Below, piece by piece: positions 28,712 through 39,902 of a DNA stretch of 64,000 bases. The stretch lies in the NCBI GenBank assembly GCA_000499405.2, contig HG738140.1:558001-622000 (forward strand), given 5' to 3'. The notes under the pieces are model-generated. The model was not told the origin of the DNA and made no database searches. It saw only the letters and a program-made list of their open reading frames with translations. A program made the translations under genes and the position numbers. Numbering within the stretch: position 1 is the first letter of the stretch; each line of letters starts with the position of its first letter. The stretch is from Onchocerca volvulus. Taxonomy: Eukaryota > Nematoda > Chromadorea > Rhabditida > Onchocercidae.

Positions 28712-30313
28712 ATGGCAACGACAAAAGCGCCAGAACCTGCTCCGGAACAGGCACCAATTATTGCTAATCTAAGAATTCAGAAAGTATGCATTTGCTTGCA
28801 ATTTATTATCTTTCCTCATTCAGAAACTTAATAAAAAACTGATGTCATTGGAAGTCATATCAATTTCTTCGGATATTATTGATGATATTAAGGAACAAGC
28901 GCAATTAGCACGTTCAAAACCAACATATATTCATGAAATAACCGTGCAAAATGATAATCAAAAACAGTGGGACATACTGCTTTTACCGGTAAATCAGAAA
29001 TTTCATCAATTTGATTCGTTTTCCAAACACATCATTAGACTCTAATTATTCAATAGTTTGTTTGTTGGAAGTGACATAATATATTTAAATACGACTAGAA
29101 ATCAATTTTTCGATACTGCTTTTTAGAAGCAAAGCCAAACTATTCGATTCGATTCATCTATTGATGATCATCACTCTACCTTGTTTTATCTGATTTAGCA
29201 ATAAATTTTTTAGAAATTTTTGTAGCTTTTGGATGCCTTGTATGTTCTCAACTGTTGCTACTTCTACCATTTCCATTGATATTATCAATTTCAATAAAGC
29301 AATTTCAAATTTTAATCAAAATTTTTGAATTCTTAGCCACGACCACCATATAATGCTGGTATGTTTCGGTTACGGATAACTTTCCCTAGCGATTATCCAT
29401 TCAAACCACCTCATTTACGCTTTGTCACACCAATTTATCATCCAAATATCGATGAAAAGGGGCAAATGTGCTTGGCGATTTTGCAGTGCGATAACTGGAA
29501 ACCGGGAACAAACATTGAGAGCAGTTCGTTTAGCATATTTAATTTCGATATACTTAAACAAATTTCACTGAAAATTTGAAGGATTTACTTTGAACTAAAA
29601 TTATCAAAATCACTCGGTTAACGGTTACATCATGTTCTTCATCAATACGCAACATCGAACATTACTTGGCGTATAATTCCCCTAAATACTAAAAAATAAT
29701 CTTCGCATAAATCCTACAACCTAAAATAGAATTTCTCAAATAAATTAAGTAATAAACAAAAAATGAAACTTTCAAGATTGCAAAACCTTCAAATACAAAT
29801 CGTTAATCTGACAACTTCTCCCGTAGCTATGTTTTCTCATAACTTAAAACGTTATAAAAGCCCAGAAACTTTTACTTTTCAGTAATTCAATCTCTGATAT
29901 TCCTACTCAACGATCCAGAACCTGAACGCCCACTTCGTTATCAAATAGCTGAACAAATCTATAAGGTAATATATTGTGCAAAGCATACCCTCCACTCTGA
30001 TTTCTCCAAAAAATGTCAGTTTGCAGCACTTCTATCAAATCATCGGAGATATTCGGTTGAAATTTATTTAATTCCCACCGAAACACAAACAAAAGGATAA
30101 ATATTTTTAGTTCCAGAATATACATGAAAAAGTCAAGATATTTTTCAATTTCTTACATCAAGAAAACATGGCACGACTTTTATTAAATCAAGAAAATATA
30201 TGATTTTTAGAATAATGATGACATCCATGCTTCAGGATAAACAAAGATTTATAAATGAGGCCATCGAGCATACCAAGAAACACGCAGAAAAAAAACCCAT
30301 GATAAACATTTGA
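28712..30313 (+). CDS. Ubiquitin-conjugating enzyme E2, UBE2L3/UBC-18-like
   Basis: Five exons: 28712-28783, 28824-28988, 29337-29523, 29883-29965 and 30236-30313, giving 194 aa with consistent phases. The UBC fold is clear: YPFKPP (residues 99-104), the HPN motif (114-116), catalytic Cys124 in [11 protein letters not shown], then NWKPGT and a helix with [32 protein letters not shown] and the IQSL...NDP pattern match the UBE2L3 (UbcH7/UBC-18) class. These E2s pass ubiquitin to HECT and RBR ligases rather than directly to lysine. The N-terminus is about 40 residues longer than UBE2L3 and rich in A, P, E and K. The exon 3 donor is GTTCGT, a weak site, but the phase and the alignment through it fit. 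The sequence is quite diverged from human UBE2L3, so it may be a derived paralogue. Confidence 0.92.
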
Positions 30314-31270
30314 ATGAAAAGAAAACGCTGCCACTAATAAACAACATCAGTGATGCATGAGAATTCATCTCCTAACTACTTCATAAATACCAGAAGACTG
30401 AACAAAATAATCTTCATTCTCTACAATTAGTTTTTCTGTTACGAACGAAGGCTTGTATACTTAACCTTGTTTTCATATATCTTATCTATTTGATCTTTAA
30501 TTTATACTATTAATATGTAAAAGGAAATCCCAGAAATGAAAACTTCGGATTTATCAAAAATAAGTTTAGAAAAGTACTCTCAAATGAAATATTCCACAGA
30601 AATATGAAATTAAAGTATTTGGAAAAAAAAAATAGAAATAGCTCTTCCTAATATGATTAAACCTGAATGATCAATAACATATGACGAAACCTCCATCTCA
30701 TCCCAACTTATACTTAGGTTCAGAATTTCAGTGAAATAAAATCTAGAGCAATTGCAACCAAGGAATCTTCAAAATTGTTCATTTTTCAAAAAACCCTGTA
30801 ATATGTCATCATACCGATATATGCAATGATTATTTTCTGATTGCTTAATTTCCTTGAAGCATGAGTGTGTAGACAAACATCAATGTAGCTAACAGAAATA
30901 ACATTTCCAGTCTTCAATCTTTGTATTTAGCTTCATATAATTATATGCAAATATTCAGTGGATCGCGACACAATAGGAAGAATAAAACTTTTCATCTTAC
31001 CATCAATCTGCCCAATTCATTTTATATATTACTTACATTATTCAACAATCTGCATGCGAAAACAAAATTTTTTGGCCAGCAACTGGAAATGAATAAGAGA
31101 ACTGATCGATGCAAATAGCACAGAGACTGGATATAACTTGTATTTTGAAATAAATTTTTAAAGCTATAAAAACATGCATATAAAATAAAATCTGTCAAAA
31201 AAATCAAATGCATAAATCAAAGGCAATAAGGATTGTGAATATAATGGAAATTTCATCACTTGCTTGAAAG
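30314..31270. other. Intergenic DNA between convergent E2 and RPA2 genes
   Basis: Contains the two 3' UTRs. I see no further exon; short frames are low-complexity. Confidence 0.6.
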
Positions 31271-33823
31271 TTATGCATTGGCGGCATAATGATCATCATC
31301 TGAGGTAGCATAAATCAGACCTTCGGAAGCCAAATATTCAATATCCGAAGAAAATGTAACTGGATTGAAGAGATTTCTCGGGATGCCAGTGCGTATATCA
31401 TCAATACTAGCGCCAATAACCGGATCACCATTACTACGCAAATATTTAAATATCTGAAAGTTCAAGTAAAAAATTCAAATATTTGAAAAATCAAGTAGTG
31501 GGTAATCAATAGACTTCAAATAAAATAAGGAATATTAAATTTGTAATTCCAAACAGTCTACCTCAGCTTTTTGACCAATTAATCCTCGGCAACCATTATC
31601 AGGAACTGAACGTGATGCATTTTGTTGAATTGCATTACTGATTACTTTCGGATTAGATCCTACACTGCTGCTCCAATCTCTTGCTGGTCTAGTTTGTCCT
31701 CCGCTTTCGTCATTCATACGTAACATTGTACCCTCAGATATAGTTGCCCATTTTTCTGATAAAGCAATATCCGGCACATCCTAAGAGGATTTAAAATTTT
31801 CAGGAAAATATCAATTTGTGTTGCAAACTTACTAATATTGAAGAAAAAAAATTGTAGAAAAACCCTACTAGGATCTGAGACATGAAATATATCGGTTTTG
31901 GGAAGGGAGATAATTGCAGTGGTAGTACTCAAAACGATCGAGATAATAATAAAGAAAATGGAGAAGACAGATTTACTGAAAACTGTAGATAAATTTTCTT
32001 AACTAATAGATCTTTAACAAATTACAGAAGTCTAAGAGTTCGGGAAGTTCGCTTCCCATTCAAAATAGAAACTTTAGTGTCTTTTATATTTGAAAAAATC
32101 AAAACATACTTTAGTATAGAAAAGCCGCGCAAGTCGAGCTTCTAAATGAAAAGCATCAATCTCTCTCTTGTCTTCAATTTCTCGAACCTGAATTTGCTGT
32201 ACTAAATATCGTTGTAAGTAATGATAAACTTGCTCATTATTTGCCGAGTATCCCTATTATTTTCAGCGAGTCGAAAGTTTTTTTTGTTTTTTTTCGTAGA
32301 AAGAAGGAAAGAACAACAAGTATTCTCTTAAAAAATGATAACAGAGCAATAAATGCAGCTAGTAGAATTTCCCAAAGCTTACTTACATCAAAAGCAACAA
32401 TACAAAGTCGTTCACTAAAACTTCGTAATTTCCCCACAACAGATACATCCGTTCCCTCAACTACCGCCTCTGAATTTGTCGCAGCACTTGCAAGCTAAAA
32501 TATAAATATTTTTGAAAAAACTTTTTTAATATCATAAAATACTGAAAATTAAAAGATGATTAAAATAATGAATCTTATTTCATCAAGGTCATAGTTTCAG
32601 AAATGGTATACAATACAGATATCTACCTGAATAACTTCTGCAATCCAGCTATTATGAATAATTCTGCATACATTAAAAAGCACAAGAACCAGCTTCTCGA
32701 CGAAAACTTACGCACAACATAAGCCATTTATTGACTTAAGTCAACTCAACAATAGAAGTATTACAGTCCAAACTAAAATCAAAAATCCTTACCAAGTAAA
32801 CAATTAGTGGCAGTATCCTCTCTACATAAAGTTTCCAAAATTTATAGTACCATCATGTGTTGAATTTAATCTTAACAATTTTCAGCAGCACATTAAGATA
32901 AGATCAGATTTTATAGATGAACAGTCAATAAAATAAAAACTACCACGCCTTTATAGTGAATGATGAGGAATGTAGCATTCGTGTCATGATAATCAGATAA
33001 CATATACTCGATAGATTGCCCTCCATCGGTTTGTAATGATTCTTTCACACGACCAACAACTCGAATCTTAAAATAGACATTTGTAGAACTTGTCCCCAAG
33101 TCAGTAGTCCTGTTCAATCGTTAAGGGAGCATGTCTTTTACCAGCGCCATTTTAACTTACCACCTCGTGATAATAAATCTTAAGTGAATCATAACTAGTA
33201 AATGAAACAGACAACATTAACATACAACAATAATTAGCATTAATTAGAGATATTAAAAGAGAATAAACGAAGAAATTGCCTCACTAATTTCTACATTCTA
33301 CTATTGTTTTGAGAAACCCGAGCAATAATACTCCAAAACCGGCATGGAATATCTAGTGGGATTTGTAAGAGATGATAAGAAATATGGAATATTCTTCCTT
33401 CTTCATTATTCTCTCTTTTTGCTTTTCTTTTTCTTGTTAATTAATTTCAATTCTATAATTTCGCCAGAGACCAGATAAGATGATGCAAAAATCTCGCTCT
33501 AAAATAAATGACAATGAAAAAGTACGTTTTGCTGTAAAGTAACATTCTTAACAGAATCAGTTCACCGGATTAATTATATTTTTACAACTGATTTACCATA
33601 CTACAAATGCCACGTAGCTTACCGTGCTGAAACTATATTTACCAGCTGTCATTTTTTCTTCACTGTTTGCTAACTGACTAAGATCTTTGACTGTAGCTGG
33701 AAACGGTACTTTTTCGGTATGTTTGCTTTCTTTGAATTCATCAGTTTCCACAAACGATGCCTCACCCCAACCACCAGCAACTCCCGCATCGTAACTTTCT
33801 TCACCCCATCCAATTCCATCCAT
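31271..33823 (-). CDS. rpa-2: Replication protein A 32-kDa subunit (RPA2)
   Basis: Six exons on the minus strand: 33823-33623, 33066-32944, 32494-32387, 32187-32110, 31780-31562 and 31453-31271. All introns are phase 0, giving 303 aa. The N-terminus is Gly/Trp/Glu-rich (GWGEESYDAG, GGWGEASF), like the flexible phosphorylated N-terminus of RPA2. The OB fold follows: KYSFST-IRVVGRV aligns without gaps to the human VEISQ-VTIVGIIR strand, and VVGKLRSF...LCIVAFD matches the KVAGHLRSF...SLVAFK strands. A ~75-residue linker leads to a winged helix ending FLASEGLIYATSDDDHYAANA-like sequence (human ...FLSNEGHIYSTVDDDHFK). RPA2 works in the RPA heterotrimer on single-stranded DNA in replication and repair. 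ATTTGTAG lies two bases upstream of the ATG on the minus strand and could be a trans-splice acceptor. Confidence 0.92.
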
Positions 33824-34546
33824 CTCTACAAATCCCTTCAAAATATGAGCACATTTCTTATGTTCTCTATAAATTATGTTAAAAACGTAATACAAAACAC
33901 AGATATTACAAAACCATGGTGTAACAAGAGGTATACTGTAATATGCGCATCATTATGAAATGCAAAAGATGGACTGTATTGTGATAAAATGTTATATTAT
34001 AAATTTATAAATACTGCAATCTAGAGGATGCAACATAATTCACAAATCGTACCAGAACATTATTGTTGTGCTCATTAATTGCAGCAATTAGTACTATGCA
34101 AGGAGATACTGTAATTTACACCTCGAAAATGTGCAAAAAGCAGGGACTGCGAGAACTTAATGTATAATAATTGGGCATACTCTAATATGCATACCACAAT
34201 AAATAATTTTAATCTTCTGTCGAGAGAACCCCCCCCCCCCTCTGAAAAAATGAAAAAAGGCAAATCCGCCACATCAAATAAAGCATTTGCGCGCTAAAAG
34301 AAAAAAACCACCGTATAGTGACATTCCATATAGGACCGTGTTTCATTTCTAGTAACTTGGAGAATAATGCATAGAAACATCGTTGAAATTTATTTGATTT
34401 ATTTTGGTTGGGATGCATATATGTAAGGGCAAGTATATGTTTCTTTTTCAGTTTCTTCTTTTCTGAAAGTTTTTATTCTCGTATTTTTCACGTATTCATT
34501 TCAAAATTTCATTATTCACGTTAATGTCGAAGAAAGAGATAAGAAG
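33824..34546. promoter_or_regulatory. Divergent intergenic region between RPA2 and L50
   Basis: About 720 bp between two divergent genes, so it should hold both promoters. Segmental-duplication unit 1 begins within it at about 34,024. A C12 run lies at 34,229-34,240. No specific factor site is recognisable. Confidence 0.45.
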
Positions 34547-37053
34547 ATGAATTGTTCTCGTATATGTCGAGTGCGATGGCGAAACATATTGTCACAGTTA
34601 CGTCCCGATCAGATGTCATCAAGTCAGAAAATGAGATCAGAAATGGATGAAAGGATGGCACTAAGTGATGAAGCGGAGGTTAGTCCAATAGTATTATTCA
34701 ATGATTGTTATATAGAAAGTAACAGTGAATGCGAATGGATAAATGGTCAAAATGAAAAAGTTATTGATTGTTGAGATGGCATTCCTGATCCACAATAGTG
34801 ATAATTATCATGTTAACTGGATCGATTTTTCAAATTAATCAATTTTTGATCGGACATATCTTAATGTGTTCTAATATGCGTATAAAAAACTTAGAAAACT
34901 TGTGACATGTGATTGAAACTTGTGATCATCATTTCAAGCGTCTTATGACTGGTTGCAAATAATATGTATTAATATTCAAGTGTGGAATTAAAGATTTCAT
35001 TAAAATATCGAAACTTTAGTAGCTTTGAGTAAATAGTTCGGTTATAGTTGAAGTGATAAACACAAATGCTCAGATATCAGAATATCTTGATGTAAGTTTA
35101 ATAATAAGTACAAGAATCAAAATGTTCAGGAGTTGGTTCAGTAGTAAGTTCAAGTATTCTATAATCTTATTGTCGGTTAATAATACTTTCAAGTACTTAA
35201 TTGTAATTCAATAATGAATTCAGTTACGCAATCAGAAATGCATGGAGTATTCTAGCTATACTTTATTTAAATATATATTTCTTTTTTAGAATATGTTGAA
35301 AAAAATGTTACCATCGTTGAAATCAGGCGATGAACCACCAAAACAGAATCATTCAGAGGATGATGAATTTCTGAATGTTGCATCGAAGGAAAAAATTGAT
35401 ATAGATTCAATCCGAGCTAGAGGGTTTGTTTTACATTGTTTTGTTTTATATTATTAAACTGTTTTGAGACCAGAATTTCTAATTCCAAGATAGACTGTCA
35501 GTTCCAAAGCAGATATCTGTATATATTCACTTTCATTTTTTTGCAAGCTGTCAAAACTTGTTTTATCAATTTCATGAACTTTCTGAGAATTTTTCAGATA
35601 ATTGAGAATTCTATAGTTAAGATTAACTGCATTTAATGGTTAAACAAGAAAATCTAAATATAAGGGGAATATTTTGTAGCCTGAATTCTTAAGTTTTTAC
35701 TGCAAACTTCATGATCATTTTTTTTTTTTTTACTGTATACTTTATAATCATTTTTTTGCTAACTTCAGTAATTGGATTTCAACATTTTATTGTATGTGAA
35801 GGAAAAAGTTTTGTTCTTTTCTTTTTTTCATTTATTTTTTATTTTTTATTTTTTTGTTTTAACCATCACTTCAGGTTCTTAAAGTATCGGTACAACTATC
35901 AGCCACCAGATGATCTTGAGAATCAAGTGAAAGAAGCTATAAATAAATTTCTTGCTGATGTAAATGACGATATACGAAGCATCGATCTTACAAAAAATCG
36001 GCGTTTAAAATTCCAGGTTTGCTTTGCTCACTATTCTTGGAGCTTCTTTTCTGTGAGATGTTAACTGAATTTTATCGAATAAAAATCAATTAAACTACCA
36101 CAATATCAATATGATTTTATATTATTCCTGTCGGTTTGTATTGTTTCAGCTGCTCGATTTGTTAGGTGAAAGACTGTGTCATGTAGTTCCCAATTCCGAA
36201 TTACATCAAATGAAAACAGTTGGTAATTTGATTGACTTTTACGAGCGTCCATTCCGCAATCTTACTGAATATGCACAAATGGCTCGTGATAACAAACAGA
36301 CATTACCGAAGAATTTACATATTATGGAACATCCATTCCGTTTTCATCCTGAAGATATTCATTCTTATCATGGAGGTAAACAACTTTATCTTAATAGAAT
36401 ATGTATGTGTTTTCCCACACAAAAAAAATAACTGTAACTACTTTCGCAACATAATTCTATAATATTGAATGAAAATAAAGTAGTTAACGTGTTGGCATAG
36501 TTTTGAAAATATTCATGCTTAGCTTGCTCTCTATTTCTTAAAAATGATCATATTAATGGATGAATGTAAATTTAAGATTACAGATACGTAATAAATCATT
36601 CTCAAACATGACAGATAAAGTTTCAAACTCAAGCTTGGATACTTTTAAGTACATAGACATTACGTTAAATCGTTTATCTACTCCATCCATTAGAATGATA
36701 TAATTGGAATTGTTTTCATTGTCGTTGAATCTGTAATTCTGTAAAAATGTTTCGGTTTGCGAAAACTTTTTTCTTTTTCCACGCCACTTCAATAAACTAT
36801 TATCTGCATATCTTTATTAATTATAGGTGAAACAGCTTTTCCCGGGAAAGGAGGCGAAGTGTTCAGCTTACGAAACAAGAGATTATATCGACAGTTTAAA
36901 CCAAAAAAAGATTGGTTCGATTTTGAAGAGGAATCATTTGATTACACTCATCAAGATGAGGGAATGCCTTGGGATCCAGAAATTGCGGAACGTATGGATC
37001 GGTATCCAACGAAAAGATATAATTTGAAAACAAAAAGATTCAGGAATACATGA
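34547..37053 (+). CDS. mrpl-50: Mitochondrial large-subunit ribosomal protein mL50
   Basis: Five exons: 34547-34678, 35290-35423, 35875-36016, 36150-36375 and 36827-37053, giving 286 aa with consistent phases. The N-terminus (MNCSRICRVRWRNILSQLRP) is Arg-rich, non-acidic and suited to be a mitochondrial targeting signal. Exon 4 holds the diagnostic segment LGERLCHVVPNSELHQM...DLIDFYERPF-type sequence: mL50 proteins share a HxVPNSxLHxM...DxxDFYxxP pattern. Exon 5 adds a charged C-terminal extension of about 75 residues (FDFEEESFDYTHQDEGMPWD). The family sits on the large subunit of the mitoribosome. It lies in unit 1 of the tandem duplication; a partial copy is at 44,775. A 57-bp tandem duplication spans its last codons and stop. 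Confidence 0.85.
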
Positions 37054-37147
37054 TTCTTGGGTTATTGTTAGTGATTTTATCTAATGAAATAAAGATTCAG
37101 GAATACATGATTCTTGGGTTATTGTTAGTGATTTTATCTAATGAAAT
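37034..37147. repeat. 57-bp tandem duplication across the L50 stop codon
   Basis: Two identical 57-bp units starting AAAGATTCAGGAATACATGA. The first holds the last codons and the TGA of L50; the second is therefore untranslated and duplicates the coding end plus start of the 3' UTR. AAATAAA follows the second unit. The period is a multiple of three, but the stop in unit 1 keeps the protein unchanged. Confidence 0.92.
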
Positions 37148-39902
37148 AAATATATTTATCTTCTATAATAAAAACATATTGTTCAAAAATGGAGTGCGTT
37201 CCATTTTGTTGAACTCTAGCTCCTAAAAAAAAGTCTATGTTATTGTTATTAATTTTGGATATATTGGTCATGAATTGATTTTTGAATCAGTTTACAATAA
37301 AATAATTAAATTTTTTAAAGGCTTATTTCTTTTGGTTATTCTGATTTCAGTGAAATACAAAGTTGCTTAGGTTTAGGAAATGCATCATCTTAGTGAATAT
37401 TGTCTCGAATAAAACAAAAGAAATTTTTTTTGATCAGTGTTTCTGTGTTCATAATTTCTATTCAAATTTTCTCATATTGGAATTGTAAATTTTCGGGCCG
37501 GTAGATTTGCTTTTAATTTTTTTCATGCTGTAAACGAAATAAATTTTATTTTGTTCTTAAATTTTTTCGTCCTGTAAAAAACTATTTATAATATTAGAAT
37601 ACAGTTTATGTATTTCTGGAAAATCGTGTTTCTTTTGAATCACTAAGATATACTGGACAATTTTCTATTAATAGATCAGTGAATCAAAGATAATATGATA
37701 AAAATACAATAACCAAGTATACTGCTTTTCGATTACAAAGAAAATTATGCTGAAACTATTTTTCTGATTAAGAGTTGCGTTTTGCGTGTCATGGAAGTAT
37801 TTAATGATTTCAAACTTTTAGACGAAAAATTCAAAAGTTTTTTTAAGCGATAATGAAAAAAAAAGACGAAAGTCATACAAAAGACGAAGATTATATAAAT
37901 GATGAGAATGATTATGTAACTAAAGGAAAATTCCTTTAGTTGAAAATGATGACAGGTAAGTCGTTTCGATCTTTTAATAATTTAAACTCCTTATTTTTGT
38001 AAACACTTCTGAAGTAATCCCCGCTTTTCTGTATTATCATCAAAACTCTATGAGTTTTCTCATTCATCTTATAGCACTGTTTGCTACATTTTCAGATTTT
38101 CGTGAAAATTTATAGCTTTCCCTCACTTAAATATAATTCAGAAAAGTGACTTTTCGAATTGATGCTAAATGATTTCCATTAAGGATTGATCTATTGTGTT
38201 TCAACTCAGTCTGTTGGAGACTAAAACATTGTGAATCACGGTCATAGTGCATACTGAAATCACATCAGTCGTGGATGTAAGATGTTTCGATCATTCTTAC
38301 AGAGAAACAAATTAGAATATGAATTAGATAAGATTCATAATTTTCGGTAATCATAAAGATTTTCAAAAAAAACAAAGTTCTCTTAGCAAGATTTTGTTTT
38401 AGAAAAAGGGGGTTTGTTTTCTGCGAATCAAACAAGCATGCTTGCATTATCGAACGGAAAGCGGTAACAAGTTGAAATATTCGCACTCCTCATTTTTCTG
38501 TTATGTCTTTCGATTTAATTCCTTCTACCATCAATATTTAATAAAATTTGTTGTGCTCCGACTTCTCTTAAATATAATCTGTTGCATCACATAATATGTA
38601 AGCATATAAGAATGGAGGTGACGGCGATAATTTAAATTAAATAAACAAGTAATCAGCTCTTTTATCAATGGATATCAATGATAATGCCAAAGAAAAAAGT
38701 ATCCATTTTTCAGTGCATAACGATTCAAACAGTGAACTTATGTCAAACGAATAAATTAATAGACTAGTTATTTTTTCGTATTTACAACCTTCCTTCTTCC
38801 TCATTTCTCTTTTGTTTACTTGAAAATGACCATTTGTTGTGTTTTTTGTTTAATTCGATTAGTAAAGTTCAATTCTAGTTTTCACACAAAACATTTGAGA
38901 ATAAAAAACGATAAATTTTGATTGAATTCAAAACTGGATGTGTTATTAGCAGTATTTTAATGCGAACGTATATTCTGAAATTGGAAAAGAATTTTATTAC
39001 AGTAGGATAGCATAGTTCAATAAGACTGATATCGGTGGCTGAACTTACTTATTCCTTCCAGTGCAATTAGAAATGTAAAATATTGCTGTGTAGTTTACGT
39101 TTTATCCATTATTCACTGAATGATATTATTTGATGGATAGAAAATAGTATGCAGTATATGAGAACGTTTATTATTTTAATTATTTATGTTAATTGAGGCT
39201 TTGAAAATTATTACATCGCTGAAATGGAGACATAACTCGATTGGTTGCCTTTACAGTAAATGGTTAATTCTTCTCTGAAAAATATTTTTTATTTACATAA
39301 CATTCTACATGCGTCTGAGAAGAAGTTCGTAGATTTAAATCCATAACAAAGTGAATAAGTAAGTGTAATCCTAATTTCATATTTTAAATTGAAGAAACCG
39401 ATGTTTTGCTACCGGCTGCAAAACTTTTGTAGAAAATTCGGGCCGTCATATCTTATTTCTAATTATTATCAAAAGTTGCATTGCTAAAGTGAATATTTCT
39501 TTCATGTCATAACTGGCTGGTTGTTTTCAATTAATTTTGCTTTATATCGTCATAAGCTGATTATTTCTGAAAAACTTACTTTTTAAGAAAGAAAAGAAAT
39601 TACGATACAAATTGATTAGTTAGGATTGACGTCAATAAGTTGTACAATGAATTCATAAAACGGCAATCTAAATATTTCATCCAATGAATGAAAGCAGTGA
39701 AATTACCATTAATAGTTTCTATGACAGTTGCAAAAGAAATGGAAATCTTATTTCGCGATCTAATTATTATTGCTTCTTAGATATTAATATATCTTCATTA
39801 TCGCCACATTTGCTATTTTGACATTTTGACAGTTTGCATTTCAAGCATTGAAATTTCTTCCTTCCTATCTCTTGAAATTTACGAAATTAATCAGTTAAGA
39901 AA
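37148..39902. other. Intergenic DNA between L50 and the receptor
   Basis: AT-rich and without a supported gene. One 28-codon frame at 37853-37939 encodes a lysine/aspartate-rich peptide and overlaps a 20-bp palindrome (37920-37939, CTAAAGGAA and its complement). I do not call it a gene. The part after 39,463 is repeated before the second receptor copy. Confidence 0.5.

Noticed and set aside
33067..33117. Possible 5' extension of RPA2 exon 2 (…STNVYFK)
   Set aside because: It needs a phase-2 donor that is not present. Using the TTTTAAG acceptor gives phase 0 and a gap-free alignment to the OB-fold strand.
37853..37939. 28-codon lysine/aspartate-rich small frame overlapping a 20-bp palindrome
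   Set aside because: Too short, no conservation evidence available, and composition follows the A-rich DNA.
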